From: SW-9-67-25 sp964471665
Lineage (GTDB): Archaea; Halobacteriota; Halobacteria; Halobacteriales; Haloarculaceae
Assembly: GCA_964471665.1 (NCBI GenBank)
Contig: CAYYHG010000107.1
Span: 1-9,829 of the forward strand
Reading direction: 5' to 3'
DNA: 9,829 bases
Shown piece by piece: positions 6,183-9,829 of this stretch (its first letter is position 1; each line of letters opens with the position of its first letter). The notes beneath the pieces are model-generated. The model did not search any database, was not told where the DNA came from, and saw only the letters and a list, made by a program, of their open reading frames with translations. A program made the position numbers and the translations under genes.

Positions 6183-7024
6183 TGCTCACCACGAGCGCGG
6201 ACGCGCTCGATCCGGTCCTCGAGGTCGGCGTCCAGTTCCGGACGCCGCTCGCCGCTGTAGTGGTCGACGCGGGCGGCAATCGAGAGTTTGCCCGCGAGCG
6301 CGCGCGCGGCTGACCCCCGCTCCTCGGGTCGCGTGTGCCGGACGTACTCGTGGGTGTAGATGACGCCGTGTTTGGGAGACGGGGCGTCACCCTGCAGGTG
6401 TGCGAACAGCGCGTCCTCGGCCCCGAGGACCTGGACGGTGCCGCTGGGCTGTTTCGCGAGCGACTCCAGGCCCCCCGACAGCGAGACGAGCCGGGCAGCC
6501 AGCACCGGCCCGGCCAGCGCCGAGAGGTTGGGGGCCACCTCGGGAGCCCTCCGCTCGACGAACGCCCGCAGGCGGTCGGCCTCCTCGTCCAGTGCGACGG
6601 CCTGCCTGGCGAGCGCGACGACCCGCCGGGGGAGTCTATCGTCCGGTTCCCGTCCCGACAGATCGCGGGCGTACTCGACGCCCGTGTCCGCCTCGTCGTC
6701 CAGGCTGCCGGCCCACTCGCCGACCCGTTCGGCCAGTTCGTTGGCCTGCCGTCGGCAGTCGTCCACGGCACGAATACTGTGCTTGAGTTGCTGGTCGTCT
6801 GCCCGCTCTCGCTCCCGGACCGCCTCGCGGGTGGCGTCCACGGTGGCCCCGTGAAGCAGTCTGTAGTACTCGTCTTCGTCCTCCGCAAAGCCCGCCTCCA
6901 CGGCCCGTGCTGGCCAGTCTCGGGACACCTCCGCGCTCCCCTGTTCGATAGCGTCACGGACTGCCTCCAGGTCCCCGGGGTCTACGTTCCGGAACCAGGC
7001 TGTGTCCGCCGTGTCTTCGGTCAT
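6179..7024 (-). CDS. nop5: Nop5/Nop56-like C/D RNP scaffold protein
   Basis: This is the scaffold of the archaeal box C/D methylation complex. It binds L7Ae and the guide RNA with its Nop domain, dimerises through a coiled coil, and docks fibrillarin with its N terminus. The 281-residue protein has an acidic N-terminal domain, a helical region rich in Arg/Glu (about 70-150, the coiled-coil/NOSIC region), then the Nop domain with GAEDALFAHLQG (about 198-209), PSPKHG (about 213-218) and GKLSIAARVDHYSG near the C terminus. It lacks the long Lys-rich C-terminal tail of eukaryotic and many archaeal homologues. The compact N-terminal domain also makes it shorter than crenarchaeal or methanogen proteins. 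ATG 7024 is chosen because the possible 50-residue upstream extension runs through the long inverted repeat at 7086-7166. It is the first gene of the operon with flpA. No clean TATA box is seen; TTTCGAAA at 7058-7065 and GGTATAT in the inverted repeat are candidates. Confidence 0.92.
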   Translation of the reverse strand: MTEDTADTAWFRNVDPGDLEAVRDAIEQGSAEVSRDWPARAVEAGFAEDEDEYYRLLHGATVDATREAVRERERADDQQLKHSIRAVDDCRRQANELAERVGEWAGSLDDEADTGVEYARDLSGREPDDRLPRRVVALARQAVALDEEADRLRAFVERRAPEVAPNLSALAGPVLAARLVSLSGGLESLAKQPSGTVQVLGAEDALFAHLQGDAPSPKHGVIYTHEYVRHTRPEERGSAARALAGKLSIAARVDHYSGERRPELDADLEDRIERVRARGEQ

Positions 7025-7085
7025 TGTCGGGTGTAAACAGCCAGCTCCTGAATGCACTTTCGAAATTCCCCACTCGGGGTGCAGA

Positions 7086-7166
7086 TATACCGGTCGACGT
7101 AACTTTTGATACTTCTCAGCCGGACGTTCCCGACTGAAAGTATCAGGGCTTACGTCGACCGGTATA
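7086..7166. repeat. 81-base intergenic inverted repeat with nested inner stem (IR1)
   Basis: Outer arms TATACCGGTCGACGTAA (7086-7102) and its exact reverse complement (7150-7166) pair over 17 bp. Inside, TGATACTT (7107-7114) and AAGTATCA (7138-7145) pair over 8 bp, and CAG/CTG extends this past a small bulge. The central loop is about 14 bases. The element lies between the small membrane-protein gene and nop5, 61 bases before the nop5 start. No flanking target-site duplication is visible. It may act as an RNA hairpin, a regulator site or a relic of a mobile element. Confidence 0.85.
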
Positions 7167-7192
7167 CTTCTCACGGGCTCGTAGCCCAGTAT
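7164..7192. other. hairpin at the 3' end of the small membrane-protein gene, overlapping IR1
   Basis: GGGCT (7175-7179) and AGCCC (7183-7187) pair around CGT. ATACT (7164-7168) and AGTAT (7188-7192) pair outside it, leaving a 6-base bulge on one side. On the minus strand it starts at the TGA stop (7192-7194), so it may help form the 3' end of that transcript. It shares ATACTTCTCA and AGTATCAG with the inner stem of IR1. Confidence 0.5.
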
Positions 7193-7389
7193 CAGACGGC
7201 ACTCTCACCTGATCGTGTCACTCTCTGGCTGACCGAGGAGACGATCCCTGCAAGGACCAGCGCCCCGCTGAGCCAGAGAACCAGTGCCAGGACGAGGATT
7301 CCCGTCTCGTAGAGTCCTACACCCACGCCGATGTTGGCGAGAGCCAACACGAACGGATAGAGAGTGTCGGCAATCCCGGATACGTTCAT
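7192..7389 (-). CDS. small two-helix membrane protein, function unknown
   Basis: This 65-residue protein starts MNVSGIADTLYPFVLALANI. Two hydrophobic segments, about residues 10-28 and 31-50, are joined by a very short turn (GLYETG). The C-terminal tail is short, polar and basic (SVSQRVTRSGESAV). It has no signal-peptide cleavage site and no catalytic motif. The start at ATG 7389 is strongly supported by a TATA box (TATATA on the minus strand at 7414-7420) 25-31 bases upstream, the leaderless arrangement. An open frame continues upstream, but the added part is cysteine-rich, runs through the promoter and is unlikely to be translated. The gene is divergent from the CBS-domain gene and ends in a hairpin. 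I do not recognise a family; a small accessory membrane subunit or regulator is possible. Confidence 0.65.
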   Translation of the reverse strand: MNVSGIADTLYPFVLALANIGVGVGLYETGILVLALVLWLSGALVLAGIVSSVSQRVTRSGESAV

Positions 7390-7410
7390 GTTGTCCACAT
7401 TGTCGAGAAC

Positions 7411-7420
7411 ACGTATATAT
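7411..7420 (-). promoter_or_regulatory. TATA box of the small membrane-protein gene
   Basis: The minus strand reads ATATATACGT, 22-31 bases before the ATG at 7389. It is one of the clearest promoter boxes in the window and fixes the start of the small gene. Confidence 0.65.
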
Positions 7421-7537
7421 CCCACAGCGCTGTTGCAGGACCAGAAACACTGCTGTAGACCGCACGGGACCGCGGACAGATTCAGCACGAGCACTTCTAA
7501 CAAGAATCAGATACGTTCGACCACCGAGTGCGGACTC

Positions 7538-7546
7538 ACACTTATG
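7538..7546 (+). promoter_or_regulatory. TATA-like box of the CBS-domain gene
   Basis: ACACTTATG lies 28-36 bases before the ATG at 7574. It is flanked on its left by a small hairpin, GAGT-GCGG-ACTC (7526-7537), and overlaps on its right a 13-base palindrome. Confidence 0.5.
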
Positions 7547-7557
7547 TGCGACGCACA
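7545..7557. promoter_or_regulatory. 13-base palindrome TGTGCG-A-CGCACA at the CBS-gene promoter
   Basis: The arms match perfectly over 6 bp. The site begins at the end of the TATA-like box and ends 17 bases before the ATG at 7574, so a protein bound here would block transcription initiation. The regulator is unknown. Confidence 0.4.
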
Positions 7558-7573
7558 CGTTCTAACACGTGGC

Positions 7574-8017
7574 ATGTCGGAAGAGATCCCGGAAACACCT
7601 GTCAGAGAGATTATGAGTAGTCCGGTCGTGACGGTGACAGAGGAAACGACCCTCGGGGAGGCAGCGGAGGTCCTGGCGGAGGAGCGCGTGGGGTCGCTCG
7701 TCGTGGGTGACACGATTGTCGATGGCGTCCTCACCGAAACCGACATCGTCCGGGCAGTTGGGAGAGGACTCGATCGCTCGGAGACGACTGTCGGCGACAT
7801 CATGAGCGAACCGGTCGTCACTATTCGTCCCGAGGAGTCCGTCCGCGTGGCAGGCGAACGGATGGGCCACAACGGTGTGAAGAAACTTCCCGTCACCGAG
7901 GAGGGCGAGCCCAAGGGCATTGTCACGACAACTGACCTCGCGCACTTTATTCCACGCAACCGTGTCCGGATGGCCAACCAGCCAGAGCGTGATGTCGCCG
8001 ATGGTGAGTTCGAGTAG
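7574..8017 (+). CDS. protein with two CBS domains
   Basis: This 147-residue cytoplasmic protein consists almost wholly of a CBS pair (Bateman module). CBS1 spans about residues 10-66 (VREIMSSPVVTVTEETTLGEAAEVL, then GVLTETDIVRAV). CBS2 spans about 74-130 (VGDIMSEPVVTIRPEESVRVA, then GIVTTTDLAHFI). A polar tail follows. Such stand-alone pairs bind adenosine ligands such as AMP, ATP or S-adenosylmethionine and act as sensors on partner proteins; no partner domain is fused here. ATG 7574 is chosen because the TATA-like box is 28-36 bases upstream and the module begins at once; the longer upstream frame crosses the promoter. The gene is divergent from the small membrane protein, from which a functional link might be guessed but is not shown. 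It converges on the SDR gene. Confidence 0.9.
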   Translation: MSEEIPETPVREIMSSPVVTVTEETTLGEAAEVLAEERVGSLVVGDTIVDGVLTETDIVRAVGRGLDRSETTVGDIMSEPVVTIRPEESVRVAGERMGHNGVKKLPVTEEGEPKGIVTTTDLAHFIPRNRVRMANQPERDVADGEFE

Positions 8018-8068
8018 CCGTCGACCCGCACCAGAATATGCGAAGATCGGTCCGGCTCGTGGCCGCCA

Positions 8069-8098
8069 CCAGTCCAGTCCAGTCCAGTCCAGTCCAGT
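8069..8098. repeat. pentanucleotide tandem repeat (CCAGT)6
   Basis: Six perfect head-to-tail copies of CCAGT occupy 30 bases in the gap between the convergent CBS and SDR genes, 51 bases after the CBS stop. It is non-coding. Such repeats change copy number by slippage. Confidence 0.95.
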
Positions 8099-8099
8099 T

Positions 8100-8123
8100 G
8101 CCGGTGCCGGCGTGATCACCGGC
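8100..8123. terminator. hairpin between convergent CBS and SDR genes
   Basis: GCCGGTG (8100-8106) and CACCGGC (8117-8123) pair perfectly over 7 bp around a 10-base loop. The right arm covers the SDR stop codon (minus strand, 8116-8118). On the plus strand it lies 82 bases after the CBS stop. It may serve as a bidirectional 3'-end structure, although no T-rich tract follows. Confidence 0.35.
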
Positions 8124-8877
8124 TGAGATAGCCACCGTCGACGGGGAGGGCGGTCCCAGTGACGTACGACGCCGCGTCCGAGCACAGCCAGACGATGGCG
8201 TCGGCGATCTCCGCGGGTTCGCCAAAGCGCCCCATCGGGTGCAGTCCCTCGACGTGTTCGCGGGCGCGCTCGCTCGCAGTGACGCCGGTCTCGTCGAGCA
8301 TCGACGTCCGGGTGAAGCCCGGACAGACCGCGTTGACTCGGACGCCCGCCTCGGCGTGCTCCTGTGCCGCGGCGCGCGTCAACCCGACGACACCGTGTTT
8401 CGCCGCGGTGTAGGCCGGCGCCGACCGGTAGCCGGCCATTCCGAACACGGACGAGACGTTGACGACCGCGCCCGACTCCTGTCTGTGCATCTGTGCCAGT
8501 TCGTGTTTCAGACACCGCCAGACGCCGGTGAGATTCACGTCGACGACGCGCTCGAAGTCGTCTTCGGGGTACTCGACCGTCGATTTCTGTTCGCCGGTGA
8601 TGGCCGCGCTGTTGACCGCAGCGTCGAGTCGGCCGTACCGCTCGACGGCAGTCTCGACCATCGCGGCCACGTCGTCGGCGTCGGTCACGTCCGCCTCGAC
8701 TGCGGCGCCACTCCCGGGCGTCTCGCTGTCGACGGCGTCTGCGGTCGTCCGCGCACCGTCGGCGTCGACATCGGCCACGACGACTGCGGCGCCGGCGGCC
8801 CCGAAGGTTCTCGCAACTTGCCCGCCGATACCGCCCGCGCCGCCCGTCACGAGCGCAACCCCGTCGAACTCGGTCAT
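8116..8877 (-). CDS. short-chain dehydrogenase/reductase (SDR, classical type)
   Basis: This 253-residue NAD(P)-dependent oxidoreductase has the classical SDR layout. The Rossmann loop is TGGAGGIG (11-18). Asp36 at the end of strand beta-2 (VVVADVDADG) favours NAD over NADP. NSAA at 89-92 takes the place of the usual NNAG. The catalytic set is Asn115, Ser142/143, Tyr156 and Lys160 (YTAAK). PGF follows at about 187, and the C terminus is PVDGGYLSR, typical of 3-oxoacyl-ACP reductase/glucose-dehydrogenase-like members. The substrate cannot be told from the sequence. ATG 8877 is chosen because it begins right at the first beta strand; the longer frame runs through the inverted repeat at 8954-9031. 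A TATA-like CTTGTA lies on the minus strand at 8901-8906, 24-29 bases upstream. The gene stands alone between convergent CBS and divergent EEP genes. Confidence 0.92.
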   Translation of the reverse strand: MTEFDGVALVTGGAGGIGGQVARTFGAAGAAVVVADVDADGARTTADAVDSETPGSGAAVEADVTDADDVAAMVETAVERYGRLDAAVNSAAITGEQKSTVEYPEDDFERVVDVNLTGVWRCLKHELAQMHRQESGAVVNVSSVFGMAGYRSAPAYTAAKHGVVGLTRAAAQEHAEAGVRVNAVCPGFTRTSMLDETGVTASERAREHVEGLHPMGRFGEPAEIADAIVWLCSDAASYVTGTALPVDGGYLSR

Positions 8878-8900
8878 GAGACTGTGTCGTCGACTGCGGC

Positions 8901-8906
8901 TACAAG
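8901..8906 (-). promoter_or_regulatory. possible TATA-like element of the SDR gene
   Basis: CTTGTA on the minus strand lies 24-29 bases before the ATG at 8877. The position fits a leaderless promoter, but the sequence is a weak match. Confidence 0.3.
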
Positions 8907-8953
8907 TCTGTCGATGTGACCCGCCGAGGAGCTGTCTGGCGGGCAAAGAGTCG

Positions 8954-9031
8954 TACTGTCGGCTATAAGCCCGTGAGCAATTTCGACCTTCCGTGGGGTC
9001 GAATATCTTCACGACGTTATAGCCGACAGTA
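8954..9031. repeat. 78-base intergenic inverted repeat with nested inner stems (IR2)
   Basis: Outer arms TACTGTCGGCTATAA (8954-8968) and the exact reverse complement (9017-9031) pair over 15 bp. Inside, CGTGA pairs with TCACG, and TTCGACC with GGTCGAA, around an 8-base loop. The internal loops are nearly symmetrical, so the whole element folds as one long hairpin. Each arm contains TATAA, reading inward from both sides. It lies in the divergent gap between the SDR and EEP genes and ends 2 bases before the TATA box of the latter. No target-site duplication is seen. Confidence 0.85.
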
Positions 9032-9032
9032 T

Positions 9033-9040
9033 CAATATAC
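9033..9040 (+). promoter_or_regulatory. TATA box of the EEP-family gene
   Basis: CAATATAC lies 23-30 bases before the ATG at 9063, as expected for a leaderless promoter. It abuts the right arm of IR2. Confidence 0.55.
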
Positions 9041-9062
9041 ACCAGCCGAAGGTGCAGCCATC

Positions 9063-9829
9063 ATGGGCTTTGTCGTCTTCTCTTACAACGTCCGACACCA
9101 GGTGCTCGATGACGGGCCTGACCGATGGCGGCACCGCTGTGAGGCCGTCTTCGACCGCCTCCGAACTGCTTCGCCTGCCATCGTCGGTTTACAGGAGAGT
9201 ACCGGAGAACAGCACCACGACATCGAGCAGGCTCTCGACTATCAGTGGTACGGTGTCGCCGACGAGCCGGGGTCGGGCGAACACAACCCCGTCGGCGTCG
9301 GGTCACGGTTCGTGTCCCGGGGCGCGCACACGGAGTGGCTCTCCCCGACTCCCGACGTCCAGAGTGTCGGCTGGGACGCCGCGTATCCGCGCGTTCTCAC
9401 GCGGGTGTTGCTCGAAGACACGCCAACGGGTCGGTCGCTCGCGGTCTACAACGCGCACTTCGACCACGAGGGCCCCGAGGCACGGAAACACAGCGCACAG
9501 CAGATCCGCGAGCGTGTCGCGTCACTGCCCGCCGACACCGACGCGGTCGTTCTCGGGGACTTCAACTGTCGGCCGGGCTCCCAGCCGTACCAGACCCTCT
9601 CCGCTGACGGCGGCGAACGACAGCTCCAGGACGCCCGCACTGTCGCCGCCACGGTCGACGGACCGACGACGACTGTCACTGACTTTGAGACGCTCGACCC
9701 CGGCCGACGACTCGACCACGTGTTCGTAACGTCTGGTCTGTCCGTCGATTCGTACTGGATAGACGACTCTACTGCCGACGGTAGGTATCCCTCCGATCAC
9801 CTTCCAGTCGCTGTCCGGGTTCGGTTCGT
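9063..9829 (+). CDS. endonuclease/exonuclease/phosphatase (EEP) fold protein, 3' end cut by window
   Basis: This is a metal-dependent phosphoesterase of the superfamily that includes exonuclease III, DNase I, sphingomyelinases and inositol phosphatases. About 255 residues are in the window. The active-site set is complete: Asn9 (SYNVR), Glu45 (LQE, the metal ligand), His132 (YNAHFDH), Asp166 and Asn168 (LGDFN), and Asp245/His246 (SDHLPV). The SDH motif normally lies within the last 10-15 residues, so the gene probably ends just beyond the edge. There is no signal peptide or membrane segment, so the product is cytoplasmic. The sequence is of the general EEP type with no AP-endonuclease-specific features that I can name, so the substrate (nucleic acid, phospholipid or sugar phosphate) is open. 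Start ATG 9063 has a TATA box 23-30 bases upstream. Confidence 0.88.
   Translation, partial: MGFVVFSYNVRHQVLDDGPDRWRHRCEAVFDRLRTASPAIVGLQESTGEQHHDIEQALDYQWYGVADEPGSGEHNPVGVGSRFVSRGAHTEWLSPTPDVQSVGWDAAYPRVLTRVLLEDTPTGRSLAVYNAHFDHEGPEARKHSAQQIRERVASLPADTDAVVLGDFNCRPGSQPYQTLSADGGERQLQDARTVAATVDGPTTTVTDFETLDPGRRLDHVFVTSGLSVDSYWIDDSTADGRYPSDHLPVAVRVRF

Noticed and set aside
7107..7145. Box C/D guide RNA in IR1 (CTGA next to TGATAC-like sequences near nop5)
   Set aside because: The C box should read RTGATGA. Only TGATAC is present, and the apparent boxes are explained by the inner stem pairing.
8069..8098. CRISPR array
   Set aside because: The repeats are 5 bases long and contiguous, with no spacers; it is a simple tandem repeat.
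7562..8515. Antisense frame across the CBS gene and part of the SDR gene
   Set aside because: It crosses the (CCAGT)6 repeat and two recognisable genes, and has no domain of its own.
7086..9031. IR1 and IR2 as the ends of one transposon or as MITEs
   Set aside because: The outer arms of the two differ, no target-site duplication flanks either, and the genes between them include no transposase.

Overview
The window is a GC-rich stretch of a haloarchaeal chromosome (class Halobacteria). The evidence is a set of strongly acidic proteins, an archaeal Nop5/fibrillarin pair, a tRNA gene without an encoded CCA, and several genes with a TATA-like box about 25-32 bases before the start codon, which is the arrangement of leaderless archaeal transcripts. 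A genus cannot be fixed from the sequence alone. Most genes are housekeeping genes.

Layout. 1-833 (-) is the N-terminal part of glucose-6-phosphate isomerase, cut by the window edge. Divergent from it are a four-helix membrane protein (926-1486) and a twin zinc-ribbon/transmembrane/CAP-like protein (1528-2367). tRNA-Gly(UCC) lies on the minus strand at 2395-2468. It is divergent from dnaJ (2578-3729), which converges on an adenine glycosylase of the MutY family (3745-4668, -). Upstream of that glycosylase on the same strand is a UPF0016/GDT1-type cation transporter (4741-5448, -) with a clear AT-rich promoter and a palindromic operator candidate. Further right is the flpA-nop5 operon (5556-7024, -), the methyltransferase and scaffold of the box C/D RNA 2'-O-methylation machine, joined by a 4-base GTGA overlap.

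Right part. A 65-residue two-helix membrane protein (7192-7389, -) diverges from a two-CBS-domain protein (7574-8017, +). The CBS gene converges on a short-chain dehydrogenase (8116-8877, -), which diverges from an endonuclease/exonuclease/phosphatase-fold protein (9063 to the window end, +). A (CCAGT)6 tandem repeat lies between the CBS and SDR genes.

What is unusual. I see no CRISPR array, transposase, defence island or obvious new multi-gene system. The strongest unexplained signals are non-coding. Two intergenic inverted repeats of about 80 bases (7086-7166 and 8954-9031) each have perfect outer arms of 17 or 15 bp and a second inner stem. The first overlaps a further hairpin that shares its inner-stem sequences, so alternative folds are possible. 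Secondary points are a palindrome at the UPF0016 promoter, a transporter with one degenerate signature motif, and a MutY-like protein with altered iron-sulfur cysteine spacing and no recognisable 8-oxoG-reading domain.
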